A stretch of DNA of 64,000 nucleotides from Zhengitettix transpicula (GCA_037074705.1 CM073591.1:9823087-9887086), one strand, 5' to 3'; counted from the first letter of the stretch, positions 22,931 through 34,120 are shown. Notes: generated by a model from the letters alone, not told the origin. Numbers and translations are program-made.

Positions 22931-22999
22931 GATATTATAGTGGGTGAATGGCCGTTCAAGTACACTCCTTTTTTTTTTGCACCACACTGTATCAGAAAC

Positions 23000-23290
23000 A
23001 CGAGGAGCTTCAGTTTTCGGCGTCAGGAAAACGTTTAACGCCCACAAACGAGGGTGGAAAATTTTCAAACATGTTAAAACGGCCGATATATTCGTCGTTT
23101 GAAACTTTTTTGGGGGGGGGTCAATGAGTTCAACCCCCCGTTTCAGAGCATGGGAGGTGAGGACATTTAAAGGATATGGGGGGTCGAGAATAACGTAAAA
23201 GCAACCGAGATTGGAGTCAAATCGGAGGGGACGGGGGTGAGGGTTACGGAAATATGACAACCCGGGCAACGCTGGGCTCCCAGCCGGGTA
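23000..23290 (-). repeat. Family A repeat, single unit
   Basis: One minus-oriented unit ending with the head GACAACCCGGGCAACGCTGG at 23257-23276. Confidence 0.75.
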
Positions 23291-23389
23291 TGAAATAACG
23301 AGGAGAAGACGTTCTCTCGCATTGGCCTGTTTGGAGAGAACAACACCACCACACACCGTATGAATATAACGATACAACGTCAGCAGCAG

Positions 23390-23695
23390 CTCATTTTCTT
23401 CAGCTCGACAGCCACCAACGGCTGAGGTTTTTTAAAGCCTCACCACGGCGACGACCTCCAGGGACCTGCCTGGGTTCGAATCCTGGGCACAGCGGCTCTA
23501 TTTTCTAAAGTCACACTCAATATTTTCTAGTTAAAGCGGAGGTTTGCAAACTCTTATAGACGGCACAACTTTGTCCCTGTTCCCGTGGCTCCCAGATGGT
23601 TAGAGCATGGATTCTGTGCGTAGCTGGTCTGGGTTCGAATCCAGGTGAGACCTTCCTCTCTTGTTCAAAATGCCATACCATACCTTACTTCCTAA
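23390..23695 (+). mobile_element. tRNA-derived SINE-like sequence (two B boxes)
   Basis: Two RNA polymerase III-type B boxes, GGGTTCGAATCCTGG at about 23472 and GGGTTCGAATCCAGG at about 23632. The second follows an A-box-like TGGCTCCCAGATGGTTAGAG at the spacing expected of a tRNA-derived promoter. The flanks do not form a clean acceptor stem, so a SINE or tRNA pseudogene is more likely than a functional tRNA gene. Confidence 0.6.
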
Positions 23696-23699
23696 ATCA

Positions 23700-24760
23700 C
23701 TCTGAATCCTTGGGAAGGAAGAAAGAGGAAGAAGGATAAAAAGAAAAATAGATAGATGGATAGCAAGAGAGAGAGAGAGAGAGGGAGAGAGAAAAAGAAA
23801 ATGGGTGGAAGAGAAAAGATACGAAGACAGAGAGAGGGGGAATAAAGAGAGAGGGAGGAAAAAGAGAGGGGGAAAGCGGGGGGGAGGAAAAATAGAGAGG
23901 GAGGGGGAGGAGTGAGAAAAGAGGGGAAGGGGAGAACATCCTCGACCATAGGGTGGTGGTGGGGTAAAGACGGGGGGAGGAAAAATAGAGAGGGAGGAAA
24001 AAGAGAGAGGTGGAAAGCGAGAGAGGGGGAAGGAGGGAGGAGAGAGAAAAGAGGGGAAGGAAAGAACACCCTCGACCATAGGGTGGTGGTGGGGAAAGCG
24101 GGGGAGGAAAGATAGAGAGGGAGGAAAAAGAGAGGGGTGGAAAGCGAGAGAGAGAGAGGGAAGGAGTGAGTAAAGAGGGGAAGGGGAGAACACCCTCGAC
24201 CATAGGGTGGTGGTGGGGGAAAGCGGGGTGGAGGAAAAATAGAGAGGGAGGGAAAATATAGAGGTGGAAAGCGAGAGAAAGAGGGGGAAGGAGGGAGGAG
24301 TGAGAAAAGAGGGGAAGGGGAGAACACCTTCGACCATAGGGTGGTTGTTGGGGAAAGCGGGGGGAGGAAAAATACAGAGGGAGGGAAAATATAGAGGTGG
24401 AAAGCGAGAGAGAGAGGGGGGAAGGAGGGAGGAATGAGAACACAGGGGAAGGGGAGAACACCCTCGACCATAGGGTGGTTGTGGGGGAAAGCGGGGTGGA
24501 GGAAAAATAGAGAGGGAGGGAAAATATAGAGGCGGAAAGCTAGAGAGAGAGATGGGGAAGGAGTGAGGAGTGAGAAAAGAGGGGAAGGGGAGAACACCCT
24601 CGACCATAGTGTGGTTGTGGGGGAAAGCGAGGGGAGGAAAAATAGAGAGGGAGGGAAAAGAGAGACGTGGAAAGCGAGAGATAGGGGGGAGGAGTGAGAA
24701 AAGAGGGGAAGGGGAGAAAACCCTCGACCATAGGGTGGTGGTGGTGGAAATTAATAAAAC
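23700..24760 (+). repeat. Polypurine satellite, 131-bp units
   Basis: About seven tandem units of roughly 131 bp, each marked by CCTCGACCATAGGGTGG (about 23938, 24069, 24195, 24329, 24464, 24598, 24722) and otherwise almost pure A/G (GGAAAAATAGAGAGGGAGGG). On the minus strand it is pyrimidine-rich and lacks stops in three frames, giving spurious Ser/Pro/Phe/Leu-rich frames of up to 335 codons. Long A/G mirror tracts like this can form triplex (H-)DNA. Confidence 0.92.
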
Positions 24761-24789
24761 GTGATAAACGGTCGATTATTTTGCGTCGA

Positions 24790-25012
24790 ATAAATATTTT
24801 TTCACGGGATCAACGAGATTGATGTAGAGTGTTTTCTAACGATGTTGTTTGTTTGCGTCAAAATTTCAGCCCTTTTTCGACATACCATAGGAGGGGCGTT
24901 TCATAAAAATAACGATCAAACAACAACCGATATTGGAGGCACATCCGGGGGGTTATGGATATCGCTGAGTTTCTAATATGACAAACCCGGGCACCCATCC
25001 AGTTAGTATCTT
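24790..25012 (-). repeat. Family A repeat, single unit
   Basis: Minus-oriented, with ATTGGAGGCACATCCGGG-like and GTTATGGATATCGCTGAGTT boxes, ending GACAAACCCGGGCACCCATC. Confidence 0.7.
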
Positions 25013-25685
25013 TATAACAAAACACTAACAACAACAACGACCTTCGTACAGACAAACTCAAAAAATAAGTAATGTTTAAAAGTACTGAGACGTTTCAACG
25101 TTGATTTGACTCTTTAACGGCGGATAACTTAAGAATTAACAAATAACTAAAATGAAAGACAAATATATAATGGGGCAAAGAACTTAAAATAAGGCATCAT
25201 TAAACTGACTTTGCTGTGCCGTGCTTAATATTGACAGTATTTAGTCCCACAGGGGTAAAAGAATTTGAAACATTTACTCTGGTAATGGTAGGAAGTCATC
25301 TTGCTTGTCCTGGTTCATTAATCACCACTGCGGCTTATTACCCGTGCTTCATTACACCCCTGCGTAGTATTTAATGTCCTACAACTGGGTTTTTATTAAG
25401 GTGAAATGTCAATCAGTTGACACCCGCCACCCCCCCGTGTGTCTGCGACTTTGATATATTGTTTTACACTCACCGCACTCGCGCCCGCTTCTTCTCCATG
25501 CTTGCTGACGGCGGACTGAGCCGAGGCACCACGACGAGTGTGCAATTCTTCCTTTATCTACTCTTTAACGAAGACACGTGCGGCCTCACAAACACACACA
25601 CACACAAACACACGCTCACACTAGACAAGTCGCAGTCACTTCAGGCGTCAATCAGACTCCCAACGTGATTGCGTCTAAGTACCTG
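25013..25685. other. Unassigned sequence
   Basis: Contains a short (CA)n tract at about 25590-25610. No gene recognised. Confidence 0.4.
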
Positions 25686-26236
25686 CTGTCTGCGAGGGCT
25701 GTTCTCTCGCAGGCAGAACCTTGTAGGAGAGACACAGGAAGGGGCTACCTTTGGGGATGCCTCTTCCTCTCTCTCCGTTTTGAAACTAAGGTTCTCACAA
25801 TCCCTCGACCTGATCTGAGAGGTGTATGTTCCGGGGTCACAGACCTTGAGGCATACGGTAATAGTTGTTCTCTGTTCCCATTGGAACAATCGGCCAGCTG
25901 CCTCCTAAACTCGCCAAGGCATGGCGAGGGGCAAAATGCGGAGAAAGGGAATGCTGCGTCCCCACAGAAAACTCCTCTCCCGCCATCCAGCGAAGGGCGT
26001 GGGACAAGTACCAAACGCCCGACCTACCTGATGCAGGTTTTTCTAGGGCTTTTACCCTGCATTATTTTTAGGCGAATGCCGGGTAGGATCCTCAAACCAT
26101 TATCCGGGGGCCCCTAGTTAACCCTTGGCTACCTTCCTCTACCCTTCCGCATCCCGCCTTTGAAATCCAATTTCCTATGCTATTAAAGGGGAGTTGCCAC
26201 CATGTGGATTATCCTATACATAGCCTGGCTACACCC
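25686..26236 (+). repeat. Family B repeat, full-length copy
   Basis: Plus-oriented, about 550 bp, TCTGCGAGGGCTGTTCTCTC to ATAGCCTGGCTACACCC plus an A-rich tail. It carries a small insertion after CGCCAAGGCATGG. The next copy follows directly in the same orientation. Confidence 0.9.
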
Positions 26237-26244
26237 AAAAAACA

Positions 26245-26710
26245 AATGCCATTTCCTCTCTCCGTTTTTTAACTACAAGCCGAGGCTCCTCGACCTGTTC
26301 TGAGAGGTGTATGTTCCCGGGGTCACGGACCTTGGGGCATCCGGTAAGAGTTGTTCTCTGTTCCCATTGGAACAGTCGGCCAGCTGCCTCCTTAACTGGT
26401 CGAGGTACGGAGAATGGGAATGCTGCGGCCCCACAGAAAACTCCTCTCCCGCCATTCATGGCAGGGCTTGTGACAAGTACCCCAATGCCCGACCTACCTG
26501 ATGTAGGTTTTTCTAGGGGTTTTTGCCCTGCATTATTTTTAGGTGAATGTCGGGTAGGATCCTTAAACTATAGCCCGGGGGCCCCTAATTAACCCTTGGC
26601 TACCTTCCTCAACCCTTCCGCATCCCCCCTTTAAAATCCCTTCCTATGCTATTAAAGGGGAGTTCCCACCATGTGGATTACCCTCATGTAGCCTGTTACC
26701 CTAAAAAAAA
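26245..26710 (+). repeat. Family B repeat, head-truncated copy
   Basis: Plus-oriented, starting inside the element at ATGCCATTTCCTCTCTCCG and complete to GTAGCCTGTTACCC plus a run of A. Loss of the head with an intact A-rich end is what target-primed retroposition would give. Confidence 0.88.
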
Positions 26711-26779
26711 ACCAAAAAAAAACGTGATTACGTCACGTAAACCCCAGTACGGTGCGGCTATGCACAAAATATAGTATTC

Positions 26780-27345
26780 TACATGTGGTGGCCATTAACC
26801 AAGTTTTCCAATTCAAAAGGCCTCGAGAAAAGTTTCTGTGGCCCCTAACGAACCCGAAATTTTGCACCTCTTTTCACTTTTTCGCTGATAGAAGAATGAA
26901 GCGTTCTAGTGAAAATAATGTCCAGTGATGAATTGTAGAGGATGAAATTCTGCATGTGATGGTGGACTCGAGGACGGGATCAGGTACAAGGAAGTGGGAG
27001 AAATCCTGCGTCAAATTCACGACATTTCCTAAAGGGAAAGCAGCTTGTCGTGTTTCCAGTGCTGATATCTACAAAATGGCCGCCAGTGACGTCATTAGTC
27101 ACGGAGTAAAGGTCGTGGAGGATTTAATTCTCTTTGCAACGCGTGATCTGGTTTTTAAAAAAATCCATTCAAAAAGGCCGCAGATACACGCATGTTGCTG
27201 TCTGCACACACGGGGCTGATGTCATGGCGCTGAGTGACGTCACGGGGGGAAACTTGTCTGTGGTAGAGAATATTAACATGTCTAAGAGTATCGTTCTTCT
27301 AAGAGGAACGAAGAGTCCAGCGTTTCAAAGGGTATCTATATGCTT
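26780..27345 (+). repeat. Family C repeat, third copy
   Basis: Plus-oriented copy of the 12.6/13.6 kb element, with CRE octamers at 27087 and 27235, the CAAAATGGCCGCCAGTGACG box and the same open frame at 26956-27219. It extends outward to GGTGGCCATTAACCAAGTTT, which matches the flank of the right arm at 13.68-13.73 kb. Confidence 0.85.
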
Positions 27346-27534
27346 TTGCAAGGAAGAAAGACTCAGGGTGTATTATAAAATAATACAGATAGTCTCTGGT
27401 TTATCTTTCTCGTTTCTTTTATTCTATTTTTCTTTAATGTCCGTGCTTCTGATCCATACAAAGACGCCTCTTTACTTTGTCCACGCTGCAGTCTACCAAA
27501 TGGCTGATGGATATTAGGGAATGAAACGAAGAGC

Positions 27535-27655
27535 AGAATGACATTCAACTTGCCGTTTAACACCGTGGGGGTCATCCAGTTATAGTAAACCCCAAACAGA
27601 CTTTCTTCTACATTTCTTTCTACTATTCAACCAATACTCTTCCCCTCCCCCCTAG
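27535..27655 (+). repeat. Short repeat shared with 21.68-21.78 kb
   Basis: CAACTTGCCGTTTAACACCG, then ATCCAGTTATAGTAAA and GACTTTCTTCTACATTTCTT match the sequence at 21680-21780, which borders the family A array. Confidence 0.7.
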
Positions 27656-27659
27656 CGTA

Positions 27660-28340
27660 CAAAACAGTTACCAACATTAAATCATTAATTTTGTTTTATT
27701 TAAAAGAAAAAGAATCTTAAGTTGTATTAGAAAGTTCGGAGAAACACAGTGCAAACTTACAAAAACTGTAACGCCTGTTATATAGGTCGGACGAAACGAT
27801 AACTTCAAAACTTGAATTAAACAACCGTTTCTGCTAATCTGAAACATCATTTAGATAAACAACCTGTTGTAACAATAATAATAATAATAATCTGATTAAA
27901 TTTAGTCTAACATAAAATTTCTCAAGTTGCGGGGTTTGTCACACACGTCACGGCCGCAGTGGACAATTTAATATTATTGTCGTCCTTGGTAGATAAGTGA
28001 AAAAAAAAAGAAAATATTATTTAGCCATGTAATGCTCGGACGTACAGAAAAGAAAAATTTCTTCCCCCCCCCCCGCCCCTCAAATACTAGCATATGTGAG
28101 GTAGAATAAGGACGAGAAAATTGAATGGGGAGAACAGGGGGGGGGCGGGGAGGGTAAAGGACAATTACAATATTTTATAAGATTTCCACCCCTATTACAT
28201 GGAGCAGAAAGTTGGAAGGTGAAAAATAAAGCAAATTGAGACAATTAGAAGATTAATGAGAACTAAGATTCTAAGATCAGTTTAAAGGGCTGCAGAGGAT
28301 GTAACGGGTTCGCCCGTCGATACAGGTTGACCGGGGGGGT
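27660..28340. other. Unassigned sequence
   Basis: Contains (AAT)n at about 27872-27890 and G/C homopolymer runs (28065-28150). No gene recognised. Confidence 0.4.
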
Positions 28341-28342
28341 TG

Positions 28343-29015
28343 CAAGATATGAAGAGTTCCTTGTCAGCAGATTCACGCCTTGAAGAAACCTTGCCATGGT
28401 TCCTTGGGAGTTGAAGGCTGACTTGGGGACTTGGCAAGAGGAAAGGAGATCTAGGAACGATCTCGAAGGTTTAAAGGTGTAGACAAGTTGAGGAAAGAGG
28501 GTAGTGGGGAGGGGGGGGGGGTAGGTTCCCTAGAGGCTTGTCAGGGAGGAATCGGAGGTTTGGTCGTTTTATCAGTCAAGAAACAGATGGTTTTTTTGGG
28601 GGGGTTTTTTAGGGCAACAAGCTACATGAGGGTAACCCACGTTGGGCAACTCCCCTTTAATAGCATAGGAAGGGATCTGCAAGAAATGAAGGGTTCCTTG
28701 TCAGCAGATTCACGCCTTGAAAAAACCTGGCCATGGTTCTATGGGAGTTGAAGGCTGACTTGGGGACTTGGCAAGAGGAAAAGAGATCTAGGAACGATCT
28801 CGAAGGTTTAAAGGTGTAGACAAGTTGAGGAAAGAGGGTAGTGGGGAGGGGGGGGGGTAGGTTCCCTAGAGGCTTGTCAGGGAGGAATCGGAGGTTTGGT
28901 CGTTTTATCAGTCAAGAAACAGATGTTTTTCTTTTGGTTTTTTAGGGTAACAGGCTACATGAGGGTAACCCACATGGTGGCAACTCCCCTTTAATAGCAT
29001 AGGAAGGGATTTGAA
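28343..29015 (-). repeat. Two tandem 334-bp units including a family B tail
   Basis: CCTTGTCAGCAGATTCACGC starts near-identical units at about 28360 and 28694. Each contains GACTTGGGGACTTGGCAAGA, GACAAGTTGAGGAAAGAGGG, a G-run and AAGCTACATGAGGG or CAGGCTACATGAGGG (family B tail). The first unit ends about 65 bp into family B (28612-28676), so duplication cut through the element. Confidence 0.88.
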
Positions 29016-29500
29016 AGGAAGGGTAGAGGAAGGTAGCCAAGGGTTATCTAGGGCCCGCCCCCGGGCTATATTTTAAGGATCCTACCCGGCATTCGCCTAA
29101 AAGAAATGCAGGGAAAACCATAGAAAAACCTGCATCAGGTAGGTCGGACTCTTGGGTACTTGTCCCACGCACGCCCTTCCCTGGATAGCGGGAGAGGACT
29201 TTTGTGACAGCTTTATTATGCTCGTATGGGACCCTTAATTCAAATACGGAGAGAGGAGGAGGCATCCCCAAAAGGTAGCCCCCTTCCGTCTCCTTTACAA
29301 GGTTCTGCCTACGAGAGAATAGCCCTCGCAGACAGTGGGATTAATCCAATTTATATTACTATAACAGTAACTATTTTAACGGGGATAGGTAACAGCGAGA
29401 AAAACCGAGAAAATACTAATTTCCACAGGGGTAATGTTTGAACCCGTGGGAAATCAGGGGCGAAAAAAAAAATAATACCTCCCCAGACTAAAAAAAAAGT
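28945..29500 (-). repeat. Internally deleted family B in its composite flank
   Basis: Second copy of the composite seen at 19180-19850, with the same internal deletion (GAGAGGACTTTTGTG joined to AGCTTTATTATGCTC) and the same far flank (ATCCAATTTATATTAC…AAATCAGGGGCG). Confidence 0.85.
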
Positions 29501-29511
29501 AAAAAAACCTG

Positions 29512-29840
29512 TATCAAATAGGTCGGGCATTGGGTACTTGTCCCACGCCCTTCCCTGGATAGCGGGAGAGGAGTTTGCTGTGGGGACGCAGCTTTCCCCT
29601 CTCTCCGTGCCTCGACCAGTTTAGGAGGGAGCTGGCCGGCTGTTCCAATGGGAACAGCGAACAACTCTTACCGTGTGCCCCAAGGTCTGTGACCCCGGAA
29701 CATGCCACCTCTCAAAACTGGCCTCGGTGCTTGTGGGAATCTTAGTTCAAAAACGGAGAGGAAAAGGCATCCCCAAAGGTAGCCCCTTCGTGTCTCTCCT
29801 AAAAGGTTCTGCCTGCGAGAGAACAACCCTCGCAGGTTCC
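29512..29840 (-). repeat. Family B repeat, head half
   Basis: Minus-oriented, starting at ATAGGTCGGGCATTGGGTA and complete to the CTGCGAGAGAACAACCCTCG hairpin. Confidence 0.85.
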
Positions 29841-29859
29841 CTATATCAGTCAAGACACA

Positions 29860-30760
29860 GATGTAAAGATAATCAGTAGTATATATACTAGCTATATGAA
29901 GTAGAGGAAAGGTAAAAGGAAGACAGCTAGGGACAGAGCCCAGTCAGAGACGATCCCTTCAGTAGCGAAGGCAGATCCTGGCGTGGAAGCCACTGCTCCA
30001 GTTCTTGCGACTGCTGCGTGGGCGTTCGCAGAAATGCAGACAGCGCTGGACGGCAATCATAGTCGAGGACGATTCGATAATGTCCTCGCTAAGCTGTGCT
30101 TGTGGAATGCAGAGTAAAACACAGTAATGGAGGCCACCGTTACAAGAAGATCAAATCAGAAACGGAACCATACGAGGCCAATAACAGAACAATGTAGAGA
30201 ACCTCGTACGTCGTATGCCTGCCTAAGCAGGCAACGGAACATAACGCAATTGGGGGGGGGGGGGGGGAGGGGTGGTGGTGGTAAGAAAACTGTAAAAAAA
30301 AGGGCAGAAGAAGAATAATTATTATGCTCGCTGGTTTACTTATCACGAATAAGAGTTGAATAGGAGATTACACACGCACACACAAATATATTGTGTTTTA
30401 TTTACACCGCAGGGCTGCCACATTTCCCCGTCTCTGTTCCCATAACAATCCGTTTACTACCCCCAGAGATATTATTAATCCCTCAGCTCCGTTGTGATTC
30501 TCAATTCATTTCATCTTTTTTTACTTGCTGGCACGTTCTCTGGACATTCCTTCGTTGTCGCTTTTAGTTCGGAGATAAGACAAAGATTATAAGTAATTAG
30601 TTGGGAACAACATAAACGTAACGTAACTGGCAACTATTACCTCCTTCACCATTCTCTTTCATAATACATTCGTGATCGACCTGTCGCCATCTTTGTAGCG
30701 TCTCGCTTCCGTTTAGAAAAAAAACAAAAACAAATGTAGTGATGGAAACTTACGTAAAAT
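29860..30760. other. Unassigned sequence
   Basis: A plus-strand open stretch of about 73 codons (29897-30117, including SETIPSVAKADPGVEAT and ATAAWAFAEMQTALDG) has a coding-like composition. It has no recognised homologue and no in-frame upstream Met. A poly-G tract lies at 30252-30268. Nothing else recognised. Confidence 0.3.
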
Positions 30761-30762
30761 AT

Positions 30763-30897
30763 AGCCCGGGGGACCCCTAGTTAACCCTTGGCTACTTTCC
30801 TCTACCCTTCCGTATCCCCCCTTTCAAATCCCTTTCCTATGCTATTACAGGGGAGTTGCCACCAGGTGGATTAGCCTCATGTAGCCTGTTGCCCTAA
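30763..30897 (+). repeat. Family B repeat, tail only
   Basis: Plus-oriented last 135 bp (AGCCCGGGGGACCCCTAGTT to GTAGCCTGTTGCCC) with an A-rich tail; truncated at the head. Confidence 0.85.
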
Positions 30898-30924
30898 AAA
30901 CAACCTGCTGTTGTCCGGGGATAA

Positions 30925-31480
30925 AAGGTCTGCGAGGGCTATTCTCTCGCAGGCAATAACTGCGAGGGATGTTCTATCGCAGGCAGAACCTTGTAGGAGA
31001 GATACGAAGGGGCTACCTTTGTGAATGCCTCCTCCTCTCCGTTTTTGAACTAAGGTTTCCACAAGCCGAGGCCTGTTCTGAGAGGTGTATGTTCTGGGGT
31101 CACAGACCTTGGGACATACGGTAAGAGTTGTCCGCTGTTCCCATTGGAACAGCCGGCAATCTGCTTCCTGAACTGGCTGAGGTACGGAGAAGGGAATGCT
31201 ACGACCCCACAGCACACACTTCTCCCGCTATCGGAAGGGCGTGGGACAAGTACCCAATGCTCGACCTACCTGATGCAGGTTTTTCTAGGGTTTTCCCTGC
31301 ATTACTTTTAGGCGAATGCCGGGTAGGATCCTTAAACCACAGCCTCGGGGGCCCCTAGTTAACCCTTGGCTACCTTCCTCTACCCTTCCACATCCCCCCT
31401 TTCAAATCCCTTTCCTGTGCTATAAGAGGAGAGTTGCCACCACCATGGGGATTACCCTCATGTAGCCTGTCCCCCCCCCC
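30925..31480 (+). repeat. Family B repeat, full-length copy (last in the window)
   Basis: Plus-oriented, about 550 bp, ending TCATGTAGCCTGTC followed by a poly-C run. The head hairpin is doubled. No family B sequence was seen to the right of this point. Confidence 0.9.
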
Positions 31481-31859
31481 CCCCCGGCTGCTGTTGTCCA
31501 CCATTGTTCTTTACCTTGCCGCGCTTTTTTAATGAATAATGATTCTGTATTATAAATAAATAATTGATCTTGTATACCTTTATTACATTACTGTGACTCG
31601 AACAACTTCAGAAAGAATGTTGCTCGCTCCGAAATCTGTTGTCGAACAGGTTTTAAACACTGTCTCTCTCCGATATCGTTTATATGCACCAAAGAATAGA
31701 CAATCCACAGCGTGGCGGATCACAGGAGATTCTTTGCTCCCGTACACATCAAAGAGTTTTTATTATACAGCTCAGTGGACCCGAATCTATTTTCAGCCCC
31801 ATTGAAACTCAAGTGAACGGAATTAATCTCTTTCATTCTGAGAAACACGGAACATACTT

Positions 31860-32660
31860 TGGTTGTGTTCGTTTATTAACCCCATGAACTTCTTATTTTT
31901 GGAAATTTGTGTTGAAACGTCCTCACCCTGGTATCCACTTAAATGCGAAAAAAATCTACACACAAGTTGACCTTTAGATGTAGACTCAAATAATTTCTTT
32001 AATGCATCCCAAGCACATCTTTCGCAGATTCCTTGTCCATTATCTTCTGGTAAACTCCAACAGTCAGTAACTGAGCTTGATATCATAGATTTGGGATCCA
32101 AATCAGATTTATCCTTGTACTTGCTCGATTTGCACTTCACTAGCATCTTATGGTAAAGTTTCTGGTTTAAGTAACTTTCCATCAGTGGCATCCAGTGCTC
32201 CTTCATGGTAACCTAATACATCTTGAATTTTTCTTTTCCAAACTGGCCAAATCTGGCTCACCAGTTAATGGTTTAATGTGTCTGGACAAATCCATGATTT
32301 TAACAAAAAAAAAACAAAAAAAACAAGAAACTTATGTATTTTCTTGGCTACTGTGCTTTTCCAAGTGTGTTTAAAACTTGTTTCCACACGTGACAAAGTA
32401 ACATAATTCAAAAAATTGAAGTTTCTGGAAAAATACATGACCTCAAATTGTTGTCGCTTTTTCTGTCAGCATTTAAATCCTTTATACAGCGACAAAACTT
32501 GCAATTAAATTCTTATCGGCTTACCTGGGCCCATAACCTGTTGTATGTAACTGAATTAAAGAACTCAATAGCTTTATTTGAGGCAGATTTATTGGTAATT
32601 ACACTCTTGATTACACTGCCATTGTTACTTGTATTCACAACTGTTTTTAACAGCTTAGAA
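31860..32660 (-). mobile_element. Ty1/copia relic, gag and 5' region
   Basis: The minus strand encodes a decayed copia gag (YKDKSDLDPKS, CAWDALKKLFESTSKGQL, FSHLSGYQGEDVS). Upstream sequence at 32450-32620 aligns with 40640-40760 of the second copy (for example ACAGCGACAAAACTTGCAAT versus its equivalent). It is shorter than the 36-41 kb copy and carries no pol. Confidence 0.8.
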
Positions 32661-33377
32661 ATATATAACTTCTCTGGTGAATACTATTTAAAATTTAAAT
32701 ACTTCAATTAAACTTTACTTTAACACGAAATAACCGTCAGTTCAATCAGAATCGATCAAGTAGTAAGTACAGTGACTGCTCGTGGTGTAGCACATAAATA
32801 CATTAAGGGAGATTTTTTTTTATATTGCCCCTAATTTTAAGAACCTTGATAATAACTCTCCTCCCGGAAGACTGTCACCCTTGTTTTATTGTATTGTATT
32901 TATTTAATCCACAAATCTTGATATATAAGAATAGGACAAGTCAAGTGACAACTTAATTTATAAGAATGTGACAAGTTAAATATAAAAGATGACAACTATA
33001 ATAATTTAAACAACCTAATTACATACACAATTGTTCCAAGACAGCATGAAGGGTAGGAGCTAGCAGTGTAGCACAGTATTGGATCATAGACCCTGTAGAG
33101 AATCTGGGCCTCAAGGGTGTGTAATTAACCATAAATTCTACATAATTACAATCTTATAATTATAAATATCCATAATATATTTATTTTAGATTTGAATATA
33201 TTTTAATATTAAACTAATTTCAGTCAGTTTATCAACTGAATAAGCAAAACCTTTGTTAATCCTTGTTTTGAATTTTATTTTATTATCACTTAACTGTTTA
33301 ATATTGTGTGGAAGCTTGTTAAATACAGTAATACAACTATAGTCCAGGACTGCCACCTGTGTAATTTATACTGATTT

Positions 33378-33642
33378 ACTAACTAACTCCTTGGTTCGAC
33401 AGACAGCCCCATGAAGGGCCTTGGCCTACCGAGACGGCTGCCAGACTGTCATCTTACATGACACATTTTGGATTTAGGAGTGACACCTGGTCAGAGTGTC
33501 GATTCTCCTTACACAGCCTTCACCTCAGTTTTCATGACCAGGACGACCACAAACATCCATGCCCATGACGGGATTCGAACCCCGGGACCTCTGTGATGTG
33601 AGGCAATGACGCTGGCCACTAAACCACAGCAGGCCGGCATAG
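33378..33642 (-). mobile_element. tRNA-derived SINE inserted in the non-LTR element
   Basis: On the minus strand the head has an A box (TGGTTTAGTGGCC) and B box (GGTTCGAATCC at 33571-33581) at tRNA-like spacing. A body of about 170 bp follows, ending GGCCAAGGCCCTTCATGGGG. It interrupts the surrounding non-LTR element and so is younger than it. Confidence 0.82.
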
Positions 33643-34120
33643 TGACTTACTGCTGTGGTAGCAAAACAAGTTGTTGTTCTATCTTGAGTTGTTCATGAAT
33701 TGACATCTGTTACTTATCACAGACAACATTAAAAATAGAGGTAAGAGTAGGAAGAGACCTGTCTAACAACCCCTTTCTGAAGAATAAAAGATTTTGTCTT
33801 TCCCTGAAGAATACACCCCAAAATTTGTTCCATATGGCAACAATGAGTGAAAATATGCAAATTAAACTAACTTTCTGATGTTTGGTAAATGATTTATTTA
33901 TATCAGGAACAGGGTCCCAGAATAGAGCCTCGTGGAACTCCTGTCTTTATTTTAACAGCATGTGGTTCAGCTTAATTTGATTACTATGTGAATTTTTCCA
34001 TGTAATTTATCATAATCCAATGGTCCCATTTCTATAGAGTTAAATGCCTCATTTTATTTGTTTGAAATTGCACAAAATGGTTTTTTTCCCACAATTAATT
34101 GATAATCCATTAACTGCAAA

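Noticed and set aside
22925..23377. 150-codon minus-strand open frame
   Set aside because: It spans a family A unit and unrelated flank, with no homology and repeat composition.
23577..23650. Functional tRNA gene
   Set aside because: A and B boxes are present, but the acceptor stem does not pair cleanly and a second B box lies nearby; SINE or tRNA pseudogene is more likely.
23600..24607. 335-codon minus-strand open frame, Pro/Ser/Leu/Phe-rich
   Set aside because: It lies entirely in the polypurine satellite. The complementary strand is stop-free in three frames because pyrimidine-rich DNA lacks stop codons, and the repeats explain the protein periodicity.
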